Source: Kaistia defluvii
Lineage (GTDB): Bacteria > Pseudomonadota > Alphaproteobacteria > Rhizobiales > Kaistiaceae
Assembly: GCF_026343955.1 (NCBI RefSeq)
Contig: NZ_JAPKNI010000001.1
Coordinates: 434,001 to 498,000, forward strand
DNA length: 64,000 nt
Reading direction: 5' to 3'
Part shown: piece after piece, positions 40,541-49,671 of the stretch
How positions within the stretch are numbered: the first letter of the stretch is position 1
Layout of the letters: each line of letters begins with the position of its first letter
Translations under genes and position numbers: made by a program
The notes under the pieces: generated by a model
Database searches by the model: none
Told to the model about the DNA's origin: nothing
The model's input: only the letters and a program-made list of their open reading frames with translations

Positions 40541-41821
40541 GTGAACCTCAAGAAGATGCTTCTCGCCGCCACGGCGGTGCTTGCCCTTTCGGGCGCCGCG
40601 CCGGCCCTGGCCGCCGACGCCCCGGCCGCCAGCGCCGTGCTCAAGACCTATGGCGATATCGCGCAGGCGAAGTATGAAGACGCGCTGGCCGGCGCCAAGG
40701 CCCTGAACGTCGCCGTCGACGCGCTGATCGCCAACCCGACCGACGCGACGCTGGCCGCCGCCCGCGACGCCTGGAAGGCTTCGCGCCCGGCCTATCAGCA
40801 GACCGAGGTCTACCGCTTCGGCAATGCCATCGTCGACGATTGGGAAGGCCGCGTGAACGCCTGGCCGCTCGATGAGGGTCTGATCGACTATGTCGACGCC
40901 AAGTCCTATGGCGACAGCTCGGATTCGAACCCGCTCTATGCCGCCAACGTCATCGCCAACAAGACGCTGCAGATCGGCCCGGACAAGGTCGACGCGACGG
41001 TGATCAACGCCGATCTGCTGCACAAGCTGCAGGAAGCCGGCGACGTCGAGGCGAATGTCGCCACCGGCTATCATGCGATCGAGTTCCTGCTCTGGGGCCA
41101 GGACCTGAACGGCACCGGCCCGGGCGCCGGCAACCGCCCCGCGACCGATTTCGACACCAAGAACTGCACCAACGGCAATTGCGATCGCCGCGCCGCCTTC
41201 CTGAAGGCAGCGACCGACCTGCTGGTTGCCGATCTCGAAGAGATGGCCGCCAACTGGAAGGCCGATGGCGAGGCGCGCAAGCAGCTTGCCGCCAAGGGTG
41301 ACGAGGGCGGCCTCGCCACCATCCTCACCGGCATCGGCTCGCTCTCCTATGGTGAACTGGCCGGCGAGCGCATGAAGCTCGGCCTGATCCTGCACGATCC
41401 GGAAGAGGAGCATGACTGCTTCTCCGACAACACGGCCAACAGCCACTATTACGACCAGGCCGGCATGGTCGCCGCCTGGCAGGGCAAGTACACCCGCACC
41501 GACGGCACCACGGTCGAAGGTCCGAGCATCCGCGACCTCGCGGCTGCCAAGAACGCAGACGCCGCCAAGCGCGTCGACGACGCGCTGGCCGTCACCACCG
41601 CCAAGATGCAGGTTCTCAAGGACACGTCCGACAAGGGCGAGGCCTACGACCAGATGATCGGTGCCGACAACGCAGCCGGCAATGCCATCGTGCAGGCGGC
41701 GATCGACGGCCTCGTCGGCCAGACCCGCGCGGTCGAGGCCGTCGTCGCGGCGCTGGGCCTGAAGATCGAGGTCGAAGGTTCCGACAGCCTCGACAACCCG
41801 GCCGCCGTCAACGCCGAGTAA
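40541..41821 (+). CDS. Imelysin family (peptidase M75) iron-regulated protein 1
   Basis: This 426-residue protein has a signal peptide (about residues 1-25, ending ALAAD) and the imelysin core with the GxHxxE motif as GYHAIEFLLWGQD (about residues 176-188), plus WPLDEGLIDYVD and the second-half features ERMKLGLILHDPEEEHDCFSD. IrpA/EfeO-like imelysins are periplasmic and linked to iron acquisition; peptidase activity is doubtful for most. The start is GTG 40541 with GGAG six bases upstream. It is the first exported protein of the cluster. Confidence 0.9.
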   Translation: MNLKKMLLAATAVLALSGAAPALAADAPAASAVLKTYGDIAQAKYEDALAGAKALNVAVDALIANPTDATLAAARDAWKASRPAYQQTEVYRFGNAIVDDWEGRVNAWPLDEGLIDYVDAKSYGDSSDSNPLYAANVIANKTLQIGPDKVDATVINADLLHKLQEAGDVEANVATGYHAIEFLLWGQDLNGTGPGAGNRPATDFDTKNCTNGNCDRRAAFLKAATDLLVADLEEMAANWKADGEARKQLAAKGDEGGLATILTGIGSLSYGELAGERMKLGLILHDPEEEHDCFSDNTANSHYYDQAGMVAAWQGKYTRTDGTTVEGPSIRDLAAAKNADAAKRVDDALAVTTAKMQVLKDTSDKGEAYDQMIGADNAAGNAIVQAAIDGLVGQTRAVEAVVAALGLKIEVEGSDSLDNPAAVNAE

Positions 41822-41900
41822 CGGTCACAATTGGTCCCTATTGCGGACCGCAATTCCGGCGTGGCCACCTTCCGTGGCCACGCCACCAGAGCCCCTTATC

Positions 41901-43352
41901 ATGATCTCGCGCCGTTCCATCCTTTTGGGTTCCGCCGCCATGGCAGGCTCCGTCCTGTTTGGCCGCCCGGACCGCGCTCCGGCCTTTACCCGGCCGCTGC
42001 CGCCCACGGCCGCGATCGGCGCGGAGAGCGTCGTATCGATCGAACTGAAGGCGGCGGAGCGCCAGCTTTCGCTCCCCTGCTTCGACGGCAAGAGCCTGCC
42101 GCTCTGGACCTTCACCGACGCGGCGCAGCCACCCGTCGTGCGGCTAAGGCTGGGCCAGCGCCTCAACACCCATCTCGTCAACGGGCTGACCCGGCCGGGC
42201 GAGCATGTCTCGATCCATTGGCATGGCATCCGCCTGCCCAACGACCAGGATGGCGTGCCCTATCTGGTGCAGCCGCCGGTCGAGCCAGGCGAGAGCTACG
42301 ACTATTCCTTCGTGCCGCCCGACACCGGCACCTTCTTCTTCCACACCCACTGCAACTCGGCCGAACAGCTTGGCCGCGGCCTGTTTGGCGTCCTGATCAT
42401 CGAGGGCGACGCGCCGGAGCCGTATGACGCCGACGAACTGGTGGTGCTGAAAGACTGGCGCATCGACGAGGCCGGTACCGGCTTCCTGCCCTTCCTGACC
42501 CAGGAAGGCGCCGGCAAGGCCGGCACCTTCGGCACGGTGCGCAGCGTCAACGGCGCCATCCGGCCCGACATCCCGCTGCCGGCCTCCGCCGATGTCCGCC
42601 TGCGCATCGTCAATGTCGACCCGACCCGCCTGACGGAGATCGGCATCGAGGGCGCCGAGGCCGCGGTCGTGGCGATCGACGGCATCGCCTGCCCGCCCTT
42701 CCCGCTCCGCTCCTGGCGCATGGGACCGGCAATGCGCGCCGACCTGATCGTCCGCACCCCGGCCGATGGCGGCACCGCGACGCTGGTCGATTATTTCGCC
42801 GCGAAGCCGGTGCCGCTCGCGCGGCTCGTCGCTCAGGGGCCGGCGCGCCGGCAGGGGCCGTTCGATCCGGCGCCGCTCGCCGCCGGCCGGATTCCCCCGC
42901 CCGATCTTGCCAACGCGACTCGGTTTCCGATCACCTTCTCCGCCACCGCCACCGGCGCGGCCGTCGCGGATCTGGTCGCAGACGGTGCGCCGCTCGGGCC
43001 GCTTTGCCTTTCGGAGAGCAATCTCTGGGCGATCAACAAGGCGTCCTGGCCGAGCGACATGCATCAGATCCCGCCGCCCATGACGACGCTGGAGCGCGGC
43101 AAGACCTATATTTTCGAGCTGCGAAACGTCACGCCGCACATGCACCCGATCCATTTGCACGGCCACAGTTTCAGCGTGCTGAAATCGAACCGCCGCGACC
43201 TGCCGGAGCATCACGCCGACACGGTGCTGCTGCTGCCGAAGGAGCGGATGGAAATCGCCTTCGTCGCCGACAACCCCGGCAAATGGATGCTCCACTGTCA
43301 CATCATCGAGCATCAGGAGACCGGCATGATGGCGTGGTTCGAGGTCGCGTGA
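41901..43352 (+). CDS. Multicopper oxidase with Tat signal
   Basis: This 483-residue protein begins with a twin-arginine signal (SRRSILLGSAAMAG) and carries all four copper-binding stretches: HWHG (about residue 110), HTH (about 150), HPIHLHGH (about 415) and HCHIIEHQETGM (about 464-475), the last with the type 1 copper Cys, His and Met ligands. It should be a periplasmic oxidase of laccase or ferroxidase type. Between an imelysin and a di-haem cytochrome, ferrous iron oxidation is a reasonable guess. ATG 41901 gives the Tat start; earlier codons do not. Confidence 0.9.
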   Translation: MISRRSILLGSAAMAGSVLFGRPDRAPAFTRPLPPTAAIGAESVVSIELKAAERQLSLPCFDGKSLPLWTFTDAAQPPVVRLRLGQRLNTHLVNGLTRPGEHVSIHWHGIRLPNDQDGVPYLVQPPVEPGESYDYSFVPPDTGTFFFHTHCNSAEQLGRGLFGVLIIEGDAPEPYDADELVVLKDWRIDEAGTGFLPFLTQEGAGKAGTFGTVRSVNGAIRPDIPLPASADVRLRIVNVDPTRLTEIGIEGAEAAVVAIDGIACPPFPLRSWRMGPAMRADLIVRTPADGGTATLVDYFAAKPVPLARLVAQGPARRQGPFDPAPLAAGRIPPPDLANATRFPITFSATATGAAVADLVADGAPLGPLCLSESNLWAINKASWPSDMHQIPPPMTTLERGKTYIFELRNVTPHMHPIHLHGHSFSVLKSNRRDLPEHHADTVLLLPKERMEIAFVADNPGKWMLHCHIIEHQETGMMAWFEVA

Positions 43353-43363
43353 GGATCGCGCCG

Positions 43364-44578
43364 ATGCGCCTGCGCCACGCCGTTCTGGCGCTCGCTTTGT
43401 TCACGGCAGTGCCGGCGATCGCCACGGCCGATGGCCTGGACGGGGCGATCGGGAAGGCGCTGTTCGACCGGATCTGGGTGCAGGCGCCCTCCTCGACGCT
43501 CGCCAATGACGGGCTGGGGCCGCTGTTCAACGAAAAGAGCTGCGCCAGTTGCCATTCCGGCAAGGCCCTCTCCGCCAAGCTCACCGTGAAGCCGGACGGC
43601 ACACTGGCCCATCGGGGTCTGGCGACGCGCCTCGGCGATGCCCATGGGGTCACCGACCCGGTCTATGGCCGCCAGATCCAGCCCCGCGCCGTCTCCGGCC
43701 TGATCAGCGAAGGCACGGTTACCTATGCGCTGCCGGACGTTCCCGGCGACCCGCTCGCCGTCATCTTCGCGCCGAGCCGCGGCGATCTTGCGCCCGACAC
43801 CCGCCTTGGGCCCCGCCAGGCGCCGTCGCTGCGTGGCATCGGCCTGGTCGAAAAGGTGGACGAGGCCGCCGTGCTGGCGCTCGCCGAACGCAACAGGACG
43901 CATCCCGACGGCATTGGTGGCCGGCCGCACTTGGTGCAGGTCGACGGCAAGCCGGTGCTCGGCCGATATGGCTGGAAAGCCTCCGCGCCGAGCCTGAGCC
44001 AGATGACCTCCGACGCCTTCATGCTCGATATCGGCATGTCGAGCCCGCTGGCGCCCTTCCCGCATGGCGATTGCACGAAGGCCGAGCCCGATTGCCTCGC
44101 CGCCCCCGACGGCCGAAGCCCGACCTTCGACAATGAAGAGATCTCCGGCGAGATGGTGCGGCTGCTCAACGCCTATCTGAAGAGCCTCGCCGCGCCGAAG
44201 CCGGTCGATCCGCCGCCGCCGGGCGCCGCGCTGTTCGCTTCGGCCGGCTGCGCCGCCTGTCATGTGCCGGATCTGCCGGCCAAGGGTGGCGGCACGGTTG
44301 CGATCTACAGCGACCTGCTGCTGCACGACATGGGCCCCGGCCTGGACGACGGCGTCGGCGAACCGGGCGTCGCCTCGTCCGAATGGCGCACGGCACCGCT
44401 TACCACCCTCGCCTTTCGCAAGGATGCCGACCGACGCTACCTGCATGATGGCCGGGCCGGCACGCTGGATGAGGCCATCCGTGCGCATGGCGGCGAAGCC
44501 ACGGCCGCGAAAACACGCTATGAAGCCCTTGTGGCGGCCGACCGGGCCGCGCTCGTCGCCTATCTGGAAACGCTATGA
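43364..44578 (+). CDS. Di-haem c-type cytochrome (DHOR/thiol oxidoreductase family)
   Basis: This 404-residue protein has a signal peptide (about residues 1-21) and two haem-binding motifs, CASCH (about residue 55) and CAACH (about 300), with the family segment LLHDMGPGLDDG ... SSEWRTAPL near 325-345. The DUF1111/DHOR family is periplasmic and often paired with imelysins. ATG 43364 has GAGGAT eight bases upstream; GTG 43349, overlapping the oxidase stop, would add five residues. Its stop overlaps imelysin 2 (ATGA). It could pass electrons from the copper oxidase or act on iron directly; not known. Confidence 0.88.
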   Translation: MRLRHAVLALALFTAVPAIATADGLDGAIGKALFDRIWVQAPSSTLANDGLGPLFNEKSCASCHSGKALSAKLTVKPDGTLAHRGLATRLGDAHGVTDPVYGRQIQPRAVSGLISEGTVTYALPDVPGDPLAVIFAPSRGDLAPDTRLGPRQAPSLRGIGLVEKVDEAAVLALAERNRTHPDGIGGRPHLVQVDGKPVLGRYGWKASAPSLSQMTSDAFMLDIGMSSPLAPFPHGDCTKAEPDCLAAPDGRSPTFDNEEISGEMVRLLNAYLKSLAAPKPVDPPPPGAALFASAGCAACHVPDLPAKGGGTVAIYSDLLLHDMGPGLDDGVGEPGVASSEWRTAPLTTLAFRKDADRRYLHDGRAGTLDEAIRAHGGEATAAKTRYEALVAADRAALVAYLETL

Positions 44579-45678
44579 TCGCGATCACCAAACGCCTGCT
44601 GCTGCTGTCGCCCCTGCTGCTCGCGGCGCGGCGCGCCTTCGCGCAATCCGGCGACGCACCGGCCAAGCCGGGCCCCAGCACGGAAGCGCTGGACAAGGTC
44701 GCGAAGAAGGCGATCGACGATTATTTCATCCCCTCCTACGAGGCGCTGCGCGACGCGACGGCCAAGCTGGTCGCGGCGATGGGCGAGAGTTGCAAGACCC
44801 CGACCGCGGCGCCGAGTGAAGCGGTTCGCGCCGCCTTCACCGCCGTGCTGCAGGCCTGGGCGCATGTCGATTTCCTGCGCTTCGGACCGATGGCGGAAAA
44901 AGTCCGGCTCGAGCGCTTCTCCTTCCTGCCGGATCCGCATGGCACCGGCGCGCGCCAGTTGCGCCAGATCCTGGCGAAGCCCGATCCCGCGCTCCTCGAA
45001 CCCGGCGCGATCGCCAAGAAGAGCGCCGCCGTGCAGGGCATGCCGGCCTTCGAGGCGCTGGTCTTCGGCGCTTCCGACGCCGCCGAGACCTCCGCCTATC
45101 GCTGCCAGCTGGCGCTTCGCATCGCCGAGAACCTCAACCTGATCGCCACCGAGGCGGTGACGGAATGGACCCGTCAGGGCGGCTGGCGCGATCTGATGCT
45201 GAACCCGGGCGGCGCCAACATCGTCTATCGCGACGCGACCGAGCCGCTTGTCGAGATCCTGAAGGCGGTTGTCACCGGCCTGCAGCAGATGCGCGACCAG
45301 CGCCTGCTGCCGGCGCTGGGCAAATCGATCGAGACGGCAAAGCCCGGCCGTGGCGCCTTCGTCAAATCCGGCGAGAGCTTCGCCTATCTGAACGCGTCCG
45401 CCGATGCGATCGACCGGCTGGTCGAACGCTCCGACGTGTTCACCCTGACGCCTGCCCAGGCCGCGACGCTGCTGGCCGCCACCGAAGCGGCGATGACCGA
45501 TTTCCGCCAGTCGATCGATGTCGGCAAGCCCTGGCCGGAGGCGCTGGCCGACCCGGCCAGCTATGCCCGGTTGCAACATGCCTTCGAGGTGCTGAAGACG
45601 GTCGAGGACATCTTCAATTTCCGCTTCGCGGAGGCGGCGGGCATCTCGCCAGGGTTCAATGCGCTCGATGGCGACTGA
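44575..45678 (+). CDS. Imelysin family protein 2
   Basis: This 367-residue protein has a signal peptide (about residues 1-23) and an imelysin fold: AFTAVLQAWAHVDFLRFGP and a motif GMPAFEALVFG where GxHxxE would have His; here it is replaced by Pro (as often in this second type), so the metal site is altered. Helical stretches near the end (VEDIFNFRFAEAAGISPGFNALDGD) fit the family. Its start overlaps the cytochrome stop by four bases, and its end overlaps the next gene. Confidence 0.85.
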   Translation: MIAITKRLLLLSPLLLAARRAFAQSGDAPAKPGPSTEALDKVAKKAIDDYFIPSYEALRDATAKLVAAMGESCKTPTAAPSEAVRAAFTAVLQAWAHVDFLRFGPMAEKVRLERFSFLPDPHGTGARQLRQILAKPDPALLEPGAIAKKSAAVQGMPAFEALVFGASDAAETSAYRCQLALRIAENLNLIATEAVTEWTRQGGWRDLMLNPGGANIVYRDATEPLVEILKAVVTGLQQMRDQRLLPALGKSIETAKPGRGAFVKSGESFAYLNASADAIDRLVERSDVFTLTPAQAATLLAATEAAMTDFRQSIDVGKPWPEALADPASYARLQHAFEVLKTVEDIFNFRFAEAAGISPGFNALDGD

Positions 45679-46774
45679 GGCGACCGGCATCCGCGCACTG
45701 GCCGGGCGCGCGCTGCGCGCGATCCTGCCCTTTGCCCGCGAGGAAGGCGGCGCGACGGCGCGGCAGGTTTTCGTCTCCTCGGTCCGCGTCGGCCCGCGCC
45801 AGCACGAACTGCTTCTCATCGACGAGCGGGGTGCGGCGGTCGGCCGGATGAAGCTCGCCGGCCGCGCGCATGACATCGCCGTCGATCCCGAGCGCAAGCG
45901 TCTCGCCGTCTTTGCCCGCCGGCCCGGCTATTTCGCCGTCATCGTCGATGCTGAATCCTGCACGCCGCTGGCGACGATCACCCCGCCCGAGGGGCATCAT
46001 TTCTTCGGTCACGGCATCTTTTCCGCCGATGGCCGCCTGCTCTACGCCACCGAGAACCGCTTCGGCGACGATCGCTCGCGTGGCGTCGTCGGCATCTATG
46101 ATGCGAGCGGCGAGAGTTATCAGCGCATCGGCGAATTCGAGACGCATGGCGTCGACGCGCATGAAATGCTGCTGGCCGGCGATGGCCGCACGCTGGTGAT
46201 CGCCAATGGCGGCATCGAGACCCACCCGGACTATGGCCGGCAGAAGCTGAACCTGGCCGAGATGCGCCCCTCGATCGTCCGCATCGACAGCGACACCGGC
46301 GATCTGCTCGACGAGACGGTGCTGGATAGCTCGCTCAACCGGCTTTCCATGCGCCACATGACCTTCGACGGCGCGGGCTCGGTGTGGTTCGGCTGCCAGT
46401 GGGAAGGCGAGCGCGGCGTGCGCCCGCCTCTGGTCGGGCGGATCGGCAGGGACGGCAAGGCGACGCTGATGGCCTTTCCGGACAAGGTCGCGACACTGGC
46501 GCGCAACTATATCGGCTCTGTCGTGGCGAGCCGCGACGGCTCGACCATCGCCACATCGTCGCCGATCGGCGGCCAGGTGTTCTTCTGGGATGCGACGAGC
46601 GGCGATTTCCGCGATTGCGTGGCGCTGCCGGATGGCTGCGGCATCGCGGCGACCGAGGGCGAAGCGTTTCTGGCCACCGCCGGCGACGGCCGCGTCATGC
46701 GCGCAAGAAACGGCAAACTGACACCGGTCGCACGGCGGGAAGCGCAGTTCGACAATCACCTGCGCCGGATCTGA
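45659..46774 (+). CDS. DUF1513 family beta-propeller-like protein
   Basis: This 371-residue protein matches the DUF1513 family that ends imelysin clusters. Landmarks are RAHDIAVDP, FFGHGIFSADGRLLYATEN, FETHGVDAHEMLL, VIANGGIETHPDYGR, MRHMTFD and an end AQFDNHLRRI. The fold is a WD/YVTN-type propeller. Members normally carry a Tat or Sec signal; here I see no clear export signal in the first 40 residues. The start ATG 45659 lies inside imelysin 2; ATG 45668 is an alternative. Confidence 0.8.
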   Translation: MRSMATEATGIRALAGRALRAILPFAREEGGATARQVFVSSVRVGPRQHELLLIDERGAAVGRMKLAGRAHDIAVDPERKRLAVFARRPGYFAVIVDAESCTPLATITPPEGHHFFGHGIFSADGRLLYATENRFGDDRSRGVVGIYDASGESYQRIGEFETHGVDAHEMLLAGDGRTLVIANGGIETHPDYGRQKLNLAEMRPSIVRIDSDTGDLLDETVLDSSLNRLSMRHMTFDGAGSVWFGCQWEGERGVRPPLVGRIGRDGKATLMAFPDKVATLARNYIGSVVASRDGSTIATSSPIGGQVFFWDATSGDFRDCVALPDGCGIAATEGEAFLATAGDGRVMRARNGKLTPVARREAQFDNHLRRI

Positions 46775-46791
46775 GGCCGGGCACGGCATAT

Positions 46792-46954
46792 TTACCTCTC
46801 CCTGAGGGAGAGGCCGACGGCCGAAGGCCGGCGGGTGACGGTTTACGGCCTATCCGCCTTGGCGCTTCAAGGGGTGCCGGCAGTTCTATCCTGCGGGTTC
46901 CCTAAACCTCACCCGGAGCTTCGCTCCGAGCTCGCCCTCAGGGAGAGATGAAGG
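46792..46954. repeat. CTCTCC palindromic intergenic repeat, copy C
   Basis: ACCTCTCCCTGAGGGAGAGG at the left is mirrored by CTCGCCCTCAGGGAGAG at the right; GGCGGGTGACGGTTT mirrors AACCTCACCCGGAGC. It is the longest copy, with a spacer of about 60 bp, and lies between converging genes. Confidence 0.75.
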
Positions 46955-46978
46955 ATAGAGAGCCCTCGATCGAGCGCC

Positions 46979-48208
46979 CTACTGCGCGTGCACCGCCGCT
47001 AGCCGGCGTTCCTCATCGACGATGTAGTCCCGGATCACCGGGACATCGTCGCGCTGCTTGGAAAGCAGCATCTGGAACACGAAGTTCGAGCCATGCAGGA
47101 AGCCGAGCTCGACCGAGGCCAGATAGAAATCCCACATCCGGCAGAAGCGATCGCCCATCATGGCGACGGCCTCCTCCCGCTTTGCCTCATAGGCGAGCCG
47201 CCAGTCGCGGATCGTCCAGTAATAGTGCAGCCGCAGGCTCTCCATGTCGGCGCACCAGGTTCCCGTCCGCTCCAGCGACGCGAACACTTCCGACAGCGCC
47301 GGAACATAACCGCCGGGGAAGATGTACTTGCGGATGAACGGCGCGGTGGTCCCGGGCGGCGACATCCGGCCGATGCAATGGACGAGCGCGAAGCCGCCCG
47401 GCTTGGTCAGGCGCTGGATGGTCTCGAAGTAATTGTCGAAATTCGAGACGCCGATCGCCTCCATCATGGCGATCGACACGACGCGGTCATAGCGGCCTTC
47501 GAGATGACGATAGTCCTGCTCCAGGAAGGTCACCTTGTCGTCGACGTTTTCTTCCAGCGCCCGCGCCCGCGCCACGCCGATCTGCTCGGGCGAGAGGGAC
47601 ACGGAGGTGACGCGCACGTCGTAGTTGCGGGCCAGGAACGTCGCGAGCGCGCCCCAGCCGGAGCCGATTTCGGCAATATGCATGCCCGGCTCGAGCTTCA
47701 GCTTGGCGGCGATGTGGCGAAGCTTGTCGATCTGCGCCTGGTGCAGCCCGACATCCGGCGCCGTATAATAGGCGCAGGAATAGGTCATCGTGTCGTCCAG
47801 CCAGAGTTGGTAGAACTTCGGCGGGATATCGTAGTGATGCTTGATGTTTTCGGCCGCGAGCGGGATCGTGTTGCGCTGCTGGCTGCGGCGCAGGGTCCGC
47901 CAGACCTTGCGCAAGCCCTTCTGGATCGGATGCGCCGCGAGCCCGCTGCGATTGACCGAGAACAGCGATAGCAGGTCGAACGCCGTGCCGCCGTTCTCGA
48001 CCGTCATCCGCCCGTCCATATAGGCTTCGGCGGTCTTTAGTTCGGGATTGAGGAAGATCTCGCGCTCGACCTTCTTGTCGGCAAAGCGGATGGTGACGTC
48101 GGGACCGTTTTCGCCGGATCCGAAAACGTGCCGCTTGCCCTCGTGATCGAGCACGGTGAGGCGGCCATTGCGCACGAACCGCTTCAGCAGATGAGATAAC
48201 AGGCGCAT
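46979..48208 (-). CDS. cfa: Cyclopropane-fatty-acyl-phospholipid synthase
   Basis: This 409-residue protein is a SAM-dependent CFA synthase. Landmarks are HYDIPPKFYQLWLDDTMTYSCAYY (substrate region, about residues 124-147), the SAM site EIGSGWGALA (about 180-189), VVSIAMMEAIGVSNFD and FIRKYIFPGGYVP. It adds a methylene bridge to unsaturated fatty acids of membrane lipids, usually in stationary phase or acid stress. Length is slightly above E. coli Cfa. It is divergent from the TerC gene, with a 249-bp spacer in which I found no clear promoter. Confidence 0.93.
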   Translation of the reverse strand: MRLLSHLLKRFVRNGRLTVLDHEGKRHVFGSGENGPDVTIRFADKKVEREIFLNPELKTAEAYMDGRMTVENGGTAFDLLSLFSVNRSGLAAHPIQKGLRKVWRTLRRSQQRNTIPLAAENIKHHYDIPPKFYQLWLDDTMTYSCAYYTAPDVGLHQAQIDKLRHIAAKLKLEPGMHIAEIGSGWGALATFLARNYDVRVTSVSLSPEQIGVARARALEENVDDKVTFLEQDYRHLEGRYDRVVSIAMMEAIGVSNFDNYFETIQRLTKPGGFALVHCIGRMSPPGTTAPFIRKYIFPGGYVPALSEVFASLERTGTWCADMESLRLHYYWTIRDWRLAYEAKREEAVAMMGDRFCRMWDFYLASVELGFLHGSNFVFQMLLSKQRDDVPVIRDYIVDEERRLAAVHAQ

Positions 48209-48457
48209 GCGTACTCCCCCGTCCGACGACTGGGATCAAAGCGGCTCGATGGCGTTTGTGCAACCGGAAAGCGTCGTCCCCGGCCGGTAGACGGCTTTAC
48301 CGCCCGGCAAGCGCCGGCAGGTGCGCAACCCGCTCGTGCCGCCATGCATTGGGACATTAGCCGCACCACACGAATGCCCCGCTTTTGCTGGACATTCGGA
48401 TCGTCGTGCCCCAGATGTGCAGAACCCACCCATGACCTCCCCAAGGCTTCACTTCTG

Positions 48458-49093
48458 ATGGATTTTGTAGCTGCCGAGCTGGTCGCGCTCGCGACCGTCG
48501 TCCTCATCGACCTAGTCCTTGCCGGCGACAATGCGATCGTCGTCGGCATGGCGGCCGCTGGCCTTCCCAAGGACGTGCGCAAGAAGGCGATCATCGTCGG
48601 CATCGCGGCGGCGGCGGTCCTGCGCATCATCTTCGCGCTGTTCGCGACCAAGCTGCTCGGCATCATCGGCCTGACGCTGGCCGGCGGCATTCTGCTGCTC
48701 TGGGTCTGCTGGAAGCTCTGGCGCGAGATCCGTACCGACCATGACGCGGAGGCCGCCGAGCGGGAGGCGGCGATCGCCAGCGCCGAGGGCGCGCCGGGCA
48801 AGACCTTCAAGCAGGCCATTACCCAGATCATCGTCGCGGACGTGTCGATGTCGCTCGACAATGTTCTGGCGGTGGCCGGCACCGCGCGCGAGCATACCTG
48901 GGTGCTGGTTATCGGCCTGGTTCTGTCGGTGGCGCTGATGGGCGTCGCCGCCAATTTCGTCGCCCGCCTGCTGAAGCGGATGCCGTGGATAGCCTATGTC
49001 GGCCTCGCCGTCATCGCCTGGGTCGCCTTCAAGATGATCTTCGACGGCGGGCTGGAAGTGTTCCACTTCGCCGATGTCGCCGGGGTGTTTTGA
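48458..49093 (+). CDS. TerC family integral membrane protein
   Basis: This 211-residue protein has about seven hydrophobic helices and the family markers LIDLVLAGDNAIVVG (about residues 14-28) and IIVADVSMSLDNVLAVAG (about 128-145), where Asp-Asn pairs line the transport path. TerC/Alx/YkoY members export manganese or other divalent ions or help load exported metalloproteins. ATG 48458 gives the normal family start; longer frames have no signal sequence. Its TGA overlaps the TTG start of the next gene. Confidence 0.88.
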   Translation: MDFVAAELVALATVVLIDLVLAGDNAIVVGMAAAGLPKDVRKKAIIVGIAAAAVLRIIFALFATKLLGIIGLTLAGGILLLWVCWKLWREIRTDHDAEAAEREAAIASAEGAPGKTFKQAITQIIVADVSMSLDNVLAVAGTAREHTWVLVIGLVLSVALMGVAANFVARLLKRMPWIAYVGLAVIAWVAFKMIFDGGLEVFHFADVAGVF

Positions 49094-49671
49094 GCGCCGC
49101 GCGCGCCCATCCCCCGGCGCTGCCGCTGGCAGCCATTCTCACCGCCTTTGCCTGGAGCTTTGCCGAGGCGACGGTGTTCTTCATCGTCGCCGACGTGCTG
49201 CTGACCTTCATCGCCGTCGCCATGGGCCTGCGTGTCGCGCTGCTCGCCTCGCTCGCGGCCGCCATCGGCGCTGCTTGCGGCGGGATAGTCATGTGGCGCC
49301 ATGGCCTGGCCGATCCCGTCGCGGCGACAAACCTCCTGGCCGCCGTGCCCTTCGTTTCCGCCGGGATGATCGCCAAAGGCATGGCCGGCATGGCAAGCGC
49401 GGACTGGCCGCTCGCGATGCTGCGCGGGTCGATCACCGGCATTCCCTACAAGGTCTACGCCGTCGCCGCCGGCAAGGAGGGCCTGACCGCCCTGCTTTTC
49501 TTCAGCCTCACCATACCGGTACGCCTGCTGCGCTTCGCCGTGGCGAGCAGCCTCGTCGCCGCGATCGACGCGCCCCTTCGCCGCCGGTTCGACCTCAGGC
49601 GCCGCTGGATGCTGCTCGCGACGTTCTGGCTGTTGTTCTACGGCGAATTCGCGTGGCGCTGGTTCAGCTAG
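49090..49671 (+). CDS. Small polytopic membrane protein, YqaA/DedA-like
   Basis: This 193-residue protein has four to five hydrophobic helices. The opening AFAWSFAEATVFFIVADVLLTF resembles the re-entrant E...F/P.D region of YqaA/DedA (SNARE-associated) proteins, but the match is loose. The likely start is TTG 49090, overlapping the TerC stop by four bases; no ATG fits as well. Coupling to terC suggests a related membrane role. The TAG stop comes from the left end of a repeat element. Confidence 0.55.
   Translation: MSAARAHPPALPLAAILTAFAWSFAEATVFFIVADVLLTFIAVAMGLRVALLASLAAAIGAACGGIVMWRHGLADPVAATNLLAAVPFVSAGMIAKGMAGMASADWPLAMLRGSITGIPYKVYAVAAGKEGLTALLFFSLTIPVRLLRFAVASSLVAAIDAPLRRRFDLRRRWMLLATFWLLFYGEFAWRWFS

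Noticed and set aside
48240-48457. Possible yybP-ykoY manganese riboswitch before the TerC gene
   Set aside because: TerC/YkoY genes often have one, but I could not find the conserved GGGGAGUA-type core or the paired loops here.
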